From an uncultured bacterium (GTDB lineage: Bacteria; Gemmatimonadota; Gemmatimonadetes; Longimicrobiales; RSA9): 20,281 bases of DNA. Positions 6,608 to 13,296 of this stretch are shown piece after piece. The DNA lies in assembly GCA_937995995.1 (NCBI GenBank), contig CALKIP010000206.1:1-20281 (forward strand). The letters run 5' to 3'. Both the position numbers and the translations under genes were made by a program. The notes beneath the pieces are model-generated. The model searched no databases and was not told where the DNA came from. It saw only the letters and a program-made list of their open reading frames with translations. Position 1 is the stretch's first letter. Each line of letters begins with the position of its first letter.

Positions 6608-7432
6608 ATGGCGAAGGTGATGAAGACCGGGCAGGACTCGACGACGCTGGTGCACTACGAGACGCAGGCGGGCGTGGCGATCCTCACGCTGGACGATCCT
6701 CCGGCGAACACCTACACCTACGAGATGATGCAGCAGCTCGACGCGGCGATCCTGCGTGCGCGCATGGACGAGGACGTCTCGGTGATCGTGCTCTGCGGCG
6801 CCGGCGAGAAGTTCTTCTCGGCCGGTGCGAACATCTCGATGCTGGCCTCGGTGACGCCTACCTTCAAGTACTACTTCTGTCTACACGCCAACGAGACGCT
6901 GAGCAGGCTCGAGCAGACGCCGAAGCTGGTGATCGCGGCGCTGAACGGGCACACCGTCGGCGGCGGTCTGGAGATCGCGATGGCCGCGGACCTGAGGATC
7001 GCCCGTCGGGGCGGCGGCAAGATCGGGCTACCCGAGGTGAATCTGGGCGTGCTCCCCGGCACGGGCGGCACGCAGCGTCTGGCCCGGCTGGTCGGCAAGG
7101 CCAAGGCGATCGATCTCATGGTCACCGGCCGCACCTTCGACTTCGACGAGGCGAAGACGCTCGGCATCGTGGATGACATCTACGATGCGGACAGTCGGGA
7201 CGCCTTCATGGAGCAGGTCCTGGCGTACGCGCGCCAGTTCACGCCCCCGCATCGCGCGGCGAAGGCGGTCGGCCATATCAAGCGGGCGGTCCAGACCGGC
7301 GCGGAGCTTCCGATCGGCGAGGGGTTGGCGGTCGAGCGCGAGCTCCAGCAACTTCTCTTCCAGAGCGATGATGCGAGGGAGGGCCTGAGCGCGTACGTCG
7401 AGAAGCGCCAGCCGCAGTTCAGCGGAAAGTGA
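6608..7432 (+). CDS. Enoyl-CoA hydratase/isomerase family protein (crotonase 1)
   Basis: 274 residues. This crotonase-fold enzyme probably adds water across the 2,3 double bond of an enoyl-CoA. The oxyanion-hole segments are GAGEKFFSAGANI and NGHTVGGGLEIAMA. Both catalytic glutamates of classical hydratases are present: Glu122 in GGGLEIA and Glu143 in GLPEVNLG. GVLPGTGGTQRLARLVG follows. The C-terminus AYVEKRQPQFSGK is standard. An unusual aromatic-rich segment at residues about 84-96 (PTFKYYFCLHANE) lies in the substrate-pocket region. The start is set by AGAGGAGG, five to six bases before ATG 6608; the upstream-extended frame overlaps the TetR gene. The aldehyde dehydrogenase begins six bases after its stop. 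Substrate specificity is unknown. Confidence 0.92.
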   Translation: MAKVMKTGQDSTTLVHYETQAGVAILTLDDPPANTYTYEMMQQLDAAILRARMDEDVSVIVLCGAGEKFFSAGANISMLASVTPTFKYYFCLHANETLSRLEQTPKLVIAALNGHTVGGGLEIAMAADLRIARRGGGKIGLPEVNLGVLPGTGGTQRLARLVGKAKAIDLMVTGRTFDFDEAKTLGIVDDIYDADSRDAFMEQVLAYARQFTPPHRAAKAVGHIKRAVQTGAELPIGEGLAVERELQQLLFQSDDAREGLSAYVEKRQPQFSGK

Positions 7433-7438
7433 GGCGCC

Positions 7439-8911
7439 ATGTCGACAACGGCGATTCCGATCGAGCGCAAGGCACCCGATCGGCTCTACATCGGCGGCGA
7501 GTGGGTGGAAAGCGCCGCCGGGCAGAGCTTCGAGGTGCGCAACCCGGCGACGGGTGAAGTCCTCGCCAGGGTGCCCGAGGCGGGCACGGCGGACATCGAT
7601 GCGGCGGTCCAGGCGGCGCGCGAGGCGTTCGACGGGCCATGGAGCCGGCTCAACGCGGCCCAGCGCGGCGCACTGATCTGGAAGCTGGCCGATGCGATCG
7701 AGGCACGGGCCGGCGAACTCGCGCGACTGGAGTCGCTGGACAACGGAAAGCCGATCCGGGAGTCCATGATCGACCTGCGCGAGGTGGTCGACACCTTCCG
7801 CTACTTCGCCGGGTGGGCGACGAAGATCGAGGGCGAGACGATCCCCGTCCGGGGGAACGTTTTGAACTACACGGTGAGAGAGCCGCTCGGCGTCGTGGGC
7901 GCGATCATCCCGTGGAACTTCCCGCTCCTCATGGCCGCCTGGAAAGTGGCCCCTGCCCTGGCGTGCGGGAACACGGTCGTCCTGAAGCCGGCCGAGCAGA
8001 CGCCGCTCACTGCCCTCGAGCTCGCGGCGCTCGCCCATGAAGTCGGACTTCCGGCCGGAGTGCTCAACGTGGTCCCCGGGATGGGAGAGACCGCCGGCGC
8101 GGCGCTCGTCCGGCACCCCGATGTGGCCAAGATCGCCTTCACCGGCTCGACCGAGGTCGGCAAGGTCATCATGCGCGAGGCGGCGGACACACTGAAGCCG
8201 GTCTCGCTCGAGCTCGGTGGCAAGTCGCCCAACGTCGTCTTCGAGGATGCAGACCTGGATGCCGCCGCACGGGGGGCGTTCGCCGGGATCTTCTACAACG
8301 CCGGCCAGTGCTGTACGGCCGGATCACGCCTGCTGGTCCACGAGGATGTCCATGATGCGCTCCTGGAGCGACTCGTCCTTGGGGTCTCGCGCCTGCAGCC
8401 GGGCGACCCCCTCGACAAGAAGACCCGGATGGGTCCGTTGGTCTCACAGGAGCAGCTCGACCGCGTCCTCGGCTACATAGCCAAGGGCCGCGAGGAGGGC
8501 GCAGAGTTGGTGACCGGCGGCGCGCGGGCGGCCTACCAGGGCGAGGAGAAGGGCTACTGGGTGCAGCCCACCATCTTCGACCGGGTCGACCCGGAGCATA
8601 CGATCGCCCAGGAGGAGATCTTCGGTCCCGTCCTCGCCACGATGACGTTCCGGGACGAGGAGGAGGCCGTCGAGCTCGCCAACCGTACCATTTATGGTCT
8701 CGCGGCCGGGATCTGGACGCGGGACCTGAAGCGCGCGCACCGCGTCGCGAGACGGCTCGCCGCCGGGACGGTCTGGCTGAATACCTACCACCCCCTGGAC
8801 CCCGCCTCCCCATTCGGGGGCTACAAGCACTCGGGGCACGGCCGCGAACTCGGCCGATACGCACTCGATCTCTATACCCAGGTCAAGAGCGTCTGGGTCG
8901 ACCTGAACTGA
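7439..8911 (+). CDS. NAD(P)-dependent aldehyde dehydrogenase
   Basis: 490 residues, the normal length for the superfamily. It oxidises an aldehyde to a carboxylic acid. The conserved elements appear in order: PWNFPLLMAAWKVAPALACG with Asn160, VLKPAEQTPLTAL, the nucleotide-binding FTGSTEVGK, SLELGGKSPN with the general base Glu258, YNAGQCCTAGSR with catalytic Cys292, EEIFGPVL, and the C-terminal PFGGYKHSGHGRELG. Similarity is to the betaine-aldehyde/phenylacetaldehyde-type group. The substrate cannot be deduced. Its place inside an acyl-CoA operon suggests oxidation of an aldehyde that feeds or leaves the pathway, by analogy with PaaZ/PacL-type dehydrogenases or an alkanal. A gap of about 96 bases follows before the thiolase. 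Confidence 0.95.
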   Translation: MSTTAIPIERKAPDRLYIGGEWVESAAGQSFEVRNPATGEVLARVPEAGTADIDAAVQAAREAFDGPWSRLNAAQRGALIWKLADAIEARAGELARLESLDNGKPIRESMIDLREVVDTFRYFAGWATKIEGETIPVRGNVLNYTVREPLGVVGAIIPWNFPLLMAAWKVAPALACGNTVVLKPAEQTPLTALELAALAHEVGLPAGVLNVVPGMGETAGAALVRHPDVAKIAFTGSTEVGKVIMREAADTLKPVSLELGGKSPNVVFEDADLDAAARGAFAGIFYNAGQCCTAGSRLLVHEDVHDALLERLVLGVSRLQPGDPLDKKTRMGPLVSQEQLDRVLGYIAKGREEGAELVTGGARAAYQGEEKGYWVQPTIFDRVDPEHTIAQEEIFGPVLATMTFRDEEEAVELANRTIYGLAAGIWTRDLKRAHRVARRLAAGTVWLNTYHPLDPASPFGGYKHSGHGRELGRYALDLYTQVKSVWVDLN

Positions 8912-9007
8912 GGCCGCAGCCGTGGGCGGAGTCGAGGTTGAAACAAGCCTGCCTCCGACGTCCTCGCCTCTGCCCGCGACTACACTTCTGCCTTGCGAGC
9001 GAACGAC

Positions 9008-10231
9008 GTGAGCAAGCACCACCACTCCAGGGAAGCCTGGATCATCGATGCCGTCCGCACGCCGATCGGCCGCCACGGCGGCGCACTCGCCACGGTCCGT
9101 CCGGACGACCTGGCCGCAACGACCCTCCGTGCCCTTCTCGAGCGCACATCGCTGGACCCGGCGCTCGTCGATGATGTCATCCTCGGGTGTGCCAACCAGG
9201 CAGGCGAAGACAACCGCAACATCGCCCGGATGGCGGCGCTGCTCGCCGGGCTTCCCATCGAGGTTCCGGGGCAGACGGTGAATCGGCTGTGCGGCTCCGG
9301 GCTTCAGGCGGTCAATTCGGCGCTGCACGCGATTCGCGCGGGTGAGGGTGACGTGTTCATCGCCGGCGGCGTCGAGTCCATGAGCCGCGCACCGTTCGTG
9401 ATGCTGAAGCCGGATGCCGCGTACCCACGGGGCAACCCTGAGGTGGCCGACACGGTCCTCGGCTGGCGCTTCGTGAACCCGGCCCTTCCCGACCGCTGGA
9501 CGATCTCGCTCGGCCAGACGGCGGAGGTGGTGGCCGAGCGCTACGGGATCACACGGGAAGCACAGGACGAATTCGCGGTGCTGAGCCAGAGTCGGGCGGC
9601 CGATGCCATGCGCACGGGTCGCTTCGTCGACGAGCTGGTGCCGGTGGAGGTGCCGCGGCGCAAGGGACCGCCCTTGCGGGTCGAGGAGGACGAACACCCG
9701 CGCCCCGGAACGACGCTGGAGAAGCTCTCGTCGCTCCCCCCGGTTTTCAAACCGGGCGGGACGGTGACCGCGGGCAACTCTTCCGGGCTGAACGACGGAG
9801 CCGCCGCCTTGCTGATCGTCGAGGCGGCGCGTGCACGGGATCTCGGCCTGCGGCCGCTGGCGCGCATCCTCTCCTCGGCCGTGGCCGGCGTCGAGCCCGA
9901 CTGCATGGGGATGGGCCCGGTACCGGCGACGCACCGGGCACTCGATCGCGCGGGGCTCGGCACAGGCGACCTCGCGCTCGTGGAGCTGAACGAGGCGTTC
10001 GCCGCACAGAGCGTGGCGTGCGTCCGGGAACTGGAACTTGATCCCGAGCAGGTAAATGTGAACGGTGGGGCGATCGCACTCGGTCACCCACTCGGCTGTT
10101 CGGGTGCACGGATACTGACGACCCTGGTCCATGAACTACGACGCCGCGGCGGGGGCTACGGCCTGGCCAGCATGTGCATCGGCGTGGGTCAGGGAATCGC
10201 GACAATCGTCGAAGGGGGCATGGATGAGTAA
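9008..10231 (+). CDS. Acetyl-CoA acyltransferase (thiolase), PcaF/PaaJ-like
   Basis: 407 residues from GTG 9008. It cleaves 3-oxoacyl-CoA with CoA to acetyl-CoA plus a shortened acyl-CoA. The active-site nucleophile is Cys95 in VNRLCGSGLQAV. NEAFAAQ lies in the C-terminal half, His360 is in GHPLGCSGAR, and the second cysteine Cys390 is in MCIGVGQG. The segment TVLGWRFVNPALPDRWTISL, with a GWRFVNP core, is reminiscent of 3-oxoadipyl-CoA thiolases, but short-chain 3-ketoacyl thiolases are equally possible. The start is uncertain: an upstream TTG at 8993 adds five residues, and neither has a clear Shine-Dalgarno. The 3' end overlaps the next ORF by eight bases (ATGAGTAA), which indicates coupling. 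Confidence 0.93.
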   Translation: MSKHHHSREAWIIDAVRTPIGRHGGALATVRPDDLAATTLRALLERTSLDPALVDDVILGCANQAGEDNRNIARMAALLAGLPIEVPGQTVNRLCGSGLQAVNSALHAIRAGEGDVFIAGGVESMSRAPFVMLKPDAAYPRGNPEVADTVLGWRFVNPALPDRWTISLGQTAEVVAERYGITREAQDEFAVLSQSRAADAMRTGRFVDELVPVEVPRRKGPPLRVEEDEHPRPGTTLEKLSSLPPVFKPGGTVTAGNSSGLNDGAAALLIVEAARARDLGLRPLARILSSAVAGVEPDCMGMGPVPATHRALDRAGLGTGDLALVELNEAFAAQSVACVRELELDPEQVNVNGGAIALGHPLGCSGARILTTLVHELRRRGGGYGLASMCIGVGQGIATIVEGGMDE

Positions 10232-11039
10232 CGGCAACGGACTCCTCATCAAGCAGGACGGAATCCAGGTCGAGCGGGACGGCGCGATCGGCTGGATCCG
10301 AATCAACCGACCGGAGCGGCTGAACGCCTTCTCGGGAACCATGCGCGAGGACCTCGAGGCCGGACTTCACGAGCTCGAGGCAGACGACGCTGTCCGCTGC
10401 ATCGTCCTGACCGGCGCCGGCCGCGCATTTTCAACGGGCGGTGACGTCCGGGTAATGGCCCAGCTCATCGACGAAGGAGACCGTGAGTCGTTCGCCGAGC
10501 TGGTCCGTACGGGCGCGCGCATCGTCTCGTTCATCGATCGCATGAGCAAGCCGGTCATCGCCGCGATCAACGGCCCGGCCGCCGGTGCCGGCGCCTGCCT
10601 CGCCCTCGCCTGTGACATGCGGATCGCGAGTGAGTCGGCCACCATTGGACTCACCTTCCTCAGGGTGGGGCTGCACCCGGACTGGGGCGGCAGCTTCTTC
10701 CTCCCGCGCCTGGTCGGCCACGCACTCGCGGCCGAGCTCATCTACACGGGTGGGATGGTCAGCGCCGAGCGCGCCGAGCGGCTCGGGCTGGTCAACCGCG
10801 TCGTTCCGAGCGCGGAACTAGAGCCCGCTGCCAGAGCGCTCGCGGGACAGGTCGCCGCAGGGCCCCGGAAGATGGTCACGGCGGTCAAGCGCTCGCTGCG
10901 CCAGAGCGTGAGCGCAACGCTGGACGAGATCCTCGAGCTGGAAACCCAGGCGCAGCTCGAGGCCTTCGATTCGCCCGACTTCCGGGAAGGCATCACGGCC
11001 TTCATGGAGAAGCGGGCTCCCCATTTCGGCAAGCGCTGA
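10224..11039 (+). CDS. Enoyl-CoA hydratase/isomerase, PaaG-like (crotonase 2)
   Basis: 271 residues. Oxyanion-hole segments are GAGRAFSTGGDV and NGPAAGAGACLALACDM. The first hydratase glutamate is replaced by Cys125 (GAGACLALA), and the second is also missing. Instead Asp153 is present in GLHPDWGGSFFL, the position used by PaaG and Delta3,Delta2-enoyl-CoA isomerases. It is therefore more likely a double-bond or epoxide isomerase than a hydratase. The C-terminus REGITAFMEKRAPHF is typical. GAAGGGGG at 10211-10218 supports ATG 10224, which lies inside the end of the thiolase gene. Being next to thiolase and 3-hydroxyacyl-CoA dehydrogenase fits the PaaG-PaaH-PaaJ set, but no paaABCDE genes are seen here. 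An upstream-extended frame from 10131 is not supported. Confidence 0.9.
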   Translation: MSNGNGLLIKQDGIQVERDGAIGWIRINRPERLNAFSGTMREDLEAGLHELEADDAVRCIVLTGAGRAFSTGGDVRVMAQLIDEGDRESFAELVRTGARIVSFIDRMSKPVIAAINGPAAGAGACLALACDMRIASESATIGLTFLRVGLHPDWGGSFFLPRLVGHALAAELIYTGGMVSAERAERLGLVNRVVPSAELEPAARALAGQVAAGPRKMVTAVKRSLRQSVSATLDEILELETQAQLEAFDSPDFREGITAFMEKRAPHFGKR

Positions 11040-11059
11040 CCGCGGCCCGGAAGCTCGAC

Positions 11060-11923
11060 ATGACACAGGCGACACGGCGAGTGGCGGTGCTCGGCGCCGG
11101 CACCATGGGACACGGCATCGCTCAGGTGGCCGCCCTGGCGGGCTTCGACGTCTCGCTGCGCGACACGACCGAGAGCTACGTCGAGCGCGGCCTCGAGCGG
11201 ATCCGCGAGAATCTGGACGCCGGCGTGGCTCGTGGGAAAGTCCTGCCGGAAGAGCGAGAGGCGGCGCTCACGAGAATCGCCGGCCACACCGATTTGGAGA
11301 GCGCCGTCCGGGACGCCGACCTCGTCATCGAGGCCGTTCCCGAGAAGTTCGCGCTCAAGTGTCAGGTGCTCGCCGAACTGGAACGGTACACGCCCGAGCA
11401 CGCGATCCTCGCGACCAACACCTCCAGCTTCAGCATCACTCGGCTCCAGGAGGCGTGCCGACACGCCGGCCGGGTGGTGGGGCTCCACTTCTTCAATCCC
11501 GTGCATATCATGAAGCTCGTGGAGGTCGTGCGGGGCCGACAGACGGAGGCCGCGGTCGTCGCTGCGGCGACCGCGTTCGCCACGCGTATCGGCAAGGAGC
11601 CGATCGTCGTGAACGATGCACCCGGCTTCGCCTCCTCCCGACTCGGCGTGGTCCTCGGCCTCGAGGCGATGCGCATGGTCGAGGAGGGCGTGGCGAGCCC
11701 GGAAGACATCGACAAGGCGATGGAGCTGGGCTACCGACACCCCATGGGCCCGCTCCGCCTGACCGACCTTGTGGGATTGGACGTCAGGCTAGACATTGCT
11801 CGCTACCTCCACGACGCATTGGGCTCCGAACGGTTCCGCCCCCCCGAGATCCTCGAGCGGATGGTCGCCGAGGGGAAGCTCGGCCGGAAGACCGGACAGG
11901 GGTTCTATGCCTGGGACGACTGA
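11060..11923 (+). CDS. 3-hydroxyacyl-CoA dehydrogenase (PaaH/Hbd-like)
   Basis: 287 residues, the length of short monofunctional enzymes. It oxidises (S)-3-hydroxyacyl-CoA to 3-oxoacyl-CoA with NAD+. The Rossmann motif is VLGAGTMGHGIAQVAALAGF at the N-terminus, with Asp35 (LRDTTE) following strand 2. The catalytic residues expected for the family are visible: Ser122 in NTSSFSIT, His143 in GLHFFNPVHIMKLVEV and Glu155. The asparagine normally found in the GFxxNR motif is replaced: DAPGFASSRLG has Ser192. The C-terminal domain includes AMELGYRHPMGPLRLTDLVG and ends GRKTGQGFYAWDD. It lies 20 bases after the PaaG-like gene and supplies substrate to the thiolase of the same operon. Confidence 0.95.
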   Translation: MTQATRRVAVLGAGTMGHGIAQVAALAGFDVSLRDTTESYVERGLERIRENLDAGVARGKVLPEEREAALTRIAGHTDLESAVRDADLVIEAVPEKFALKCQVLAELERYTPEHAILATNTSSFSITRLQEACRHAGRVVGLHFFNPVHIMKLVEVVRGRQTEAAVVAAATAFATRIGKEPIVVNDAPGFASSRLGVVLGLEAMRMVEEGVASPEDIDKAMELGYRHPMGPLRLTDLVGLDVRLDIARYLHDALGSERFRPPEILERMVAEGKLGRKTGQGFYAWDD

Positions 11924-11957
11924 GCCGCCCGTGACCGGGCGAACGGAGGCGACTGCG

Positions 11958-12737
11958 ATGCCGTACGAGACCCTTCTTCTCCGCATCGAAGACCGGATCG
12001 CGACGCTCGTGGTCAACCGGCCCGACAAGCGCAACGCACTGAACGCCACAGTGCGCCGCGAGCTGGTCGAAGCCCTCGACTTTCTCAAAGACGAGCCCGA
12101 GGTGCGCGTCGTCGTCCTCACCGGTGCGGGTGACAAGGCATTCGTCGCCGGCGCCGATATTACGGAGTTCGCGGAACGCACGCCCCTGGAGCAGCGCGAA
12201 GCCATGGAGGGGCGGCGCGTCTTCGAGGTCCTGGCGGACTTTCCCAAGCCGACGATCGCCATGATCAAAGGCTACGCACTCGGCGGCGGCTGCGAGCTCG
12301 CCCTGGCGTGCGACCTGCGCCTGGCCGCACGCTCCGCGCGCCTCGGACAGCCGGAGGTCAACCTCGGCATCCTCCCCGGCGGCGGCGGCACGCAGCGGCT
12401 ACCGCGGCTGGTCGGCGTGGGCCGGGCGATGCGCATGATCCTGACGGGTGAACTGATCGACGCCGTCGAGGCCGAGCGGATCGGGCTCGTCGATGAGGTC
12501 GTCGACGACGGGGACCTCGCCACTCGCACCCACCACCTGGCACGTTCGCTCGCCGGCAAGTCGCCCGTCGCCCTCAGACTCGCCAAGGAAGCGGTGCGCG
12601 CCACCATGGAGATGCCCTTGTCCGCGGGGCTGCGTTACGAGCGCGAGCTGTTCGTGACCGCGTTCGCCAGTGAAGACAGAGCGGAAGGCGTGCAGGCCTT
12701 CCTGGAGAAGAGACAGGCGGCGTTCCACGGCCGCTGA
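11958..12737 (+). CDS. Enoyl-CoA hydratase (crotonase 3, PaaF-like)
   Basis: 259 residues, the classical enoyl-CoA hydratase length. The oxyanion segment is GAGDKAFVAGADITEF. Both catalytic glutamates are present: Glu113 in GGGCELALACDLR and Glu133 in GQPEVNLG. GILPGGGGTQRLPRLVG and the C-terminal EGVQAFLEKRQAAFHGR follow. This is the most standard hydratase of the three crotonases and is the best candidate to hydrate trans-2-enoyl-CoA for the preceding dehydrogenase. GGAGG at 11945-11949, eight bases before ATG 11958, fixes the start; the frame open from 11796 overlaps the previous gene and is rejected. PaaF or a FadB-type hydratase cannot be told apart without phylogeny. Confidence 0.94.
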   Translation: MPYETLLLRIEDRIATLVVNRPDKRNALNATVRRELVEALDFLKDEPEVRVVVLTGAGDKAFVAGADITEFAERTPLEQREAMEGRRVFEVLADFPKPTIAMIKGYALGGGCELALACDLRLAARSARLGQPEVNLGILPGGGGTQRLPRLVGVGRAMRMILTGELIDAVEAERIGLVDEVVDDGDLATRTHHLARSLAGKSPVALRLAKEAVRATMEMPLSAGLRYERELFVTAFASEDRAEGVQAFLEKRQAAFHGR

Positions 12738-12752
12738 GATCGAAGTCGAGAG

Positions 12753-13013
12753 ATGTCCGACAAGAACCCCTTCGGCGACGAACCGATCGCCCCGCGCAAA
12801 CGAGTCAACCCGTTCGGCGAGGAGGAACGGCCGACGGAGTCACCGGAGAACGCGGCGACCCGCATCGAGCATGCAGCCCGTCGGCTCCGCGGCCTGAGGT
12901 CGCAATTAGGATCGGAAGGCCTCACGCCATCGGCCACGAGGGAGTTGATCGACGAGTTGTCGACCGCACTCGACGCCGCAGCGCGAGCGCTCCGGGACAT
13001 CGCCCAGCGCTGA
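12753..13013 (+). CDS. Small conserved-looking hypothetical protein with NPFG repeat
   Basis: 86 residues, predicted cytoplasmic, with no membrane segment. The N-terminal third is disordered and contains a twofold motif: NPFGDEP at residues 5-11 and NPFGEEE at 19-25, separated by a basic Pro/Arg stretch. The C-terminal part (about residues 33-86) reads as two amphipathic helices (ATRIEHAARRLRGLRSQLG and SATRELIDELSTALDAAARA) that could form a hairpin or coiled coil. It starts 15 bases after the last crotonase; the Shine-Dalgarno is weak (GAGAG). Base composition and codon use match its neighbours, so I take it as real. I recognise no family, and an adaptor or assembly role is speculation. Confidence 0.65.
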   Translation: MSDKNPFGDEPIAPRKRVNPFGEEERPTESPENAATRIEHAARRLRGLRSQLGSEGLTPSATRELIDELSTALDAAARALRDIAQR

Positions 13014-13028
13014 TTGCCTGCCGCCCCA

Positions 13029-13051
13029 CCGAACCTGGTCAGACGGTTCGG
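13029..13051. promoter_or_regulatory. Inverted repeat CCGAACC-N9-GGTTCGG upstream of the symporter pair
   Basis: Seven-base perfect arms (13029-13035 and 13045-13051) flank a nine-base spacer in the 64-base gap between the 86-residue ORF and the DUF3311 gene. There is no U tract. It could be an operator for the transporter, a processing hairpin or an attenuator. Its half-site core GAAC/GTTC shares letters with the palindrome at 5861-5870 but in the opposite arrangement. Confidence 0.4.
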
Positions 13052-13077
13052 CCATAGCCCCAGCCCCGAGGACCGCG

Positions 13078-13293
13078 ATGAACGCACGCATGGCCCGACG
13101 CCTCCTGGTGATCTTCTTCGCTCTCTACACGTTCGCGCTGACGTTTCCCGGCATGATCCCGTTCAACCGGGTGCACCCGTTCGTCTTCGGGCTGCCCTTC
13201 TCGATCTTCTGGGTCACGCTCTGGGTCGCCCTGAGCGGCCTTGCCCTCGCATTGGCGTGGCGTGCAGAACCGTCCGGGGACACGGAGGAGTAG
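13078..13293 (+). CDS. DUF3311-type small membrane protein, symporter partner
   Basis: 71 residues with two predicted membrane helices: ARRLLVIFFALYTFALTFPG and FVFGLPFSIFWVTLWVALSG, separated by MIPFNRVHP. The tail is short and acidic. Small proteins of this layout are commonly encoded directly before sodium:solute symporters and are thought to act as an accessory subunit, as with YhdT and PanF. Here the symporter ATG is three bases after the stop codon. GAGGA at 13068-13072 supports ATG 13078. The family assignment rests on the layout PFNRVHPFVFGLPFSIFW and the gene order. The biochemical role of this family is not established. Confidence 0.85.
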   Translation: MNARMARRLLVIFFALYTFALTFPGMIPFNRVHPFVFGLPFSIFWVTLWVALSGLALALAWRAEPSGDTEE

Positions 13294-13296
13294 GCC

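Noticed and set aside
8912..9007. Internal promoter in the gap before the thiolase
   Set aside because: A TTGAAA at 8938-8943 and a TACACT at 8981-8986 are present, but the 37-base separation is far from 17. The gap shows no other clear signal.
8444..10132. A long open frame on the minus strand (562 codons) across the aldehyde dehydrogenase/thiolase junction
   Set aside because: It is antisense to two strongly recognised enzymes, is rich in Arg/His/Asp/Pro as expected for GC-rich shadow frames, and shows no domain.
6608..12737. Calling the operon phenylacetate degradation (paa) outright
   Set aside because: The signature genes paaABCDE, paaK and a PaaZ/MaoC-type hydratase are absent from the window. 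The remaining enzymes are too general to prove the substrate.
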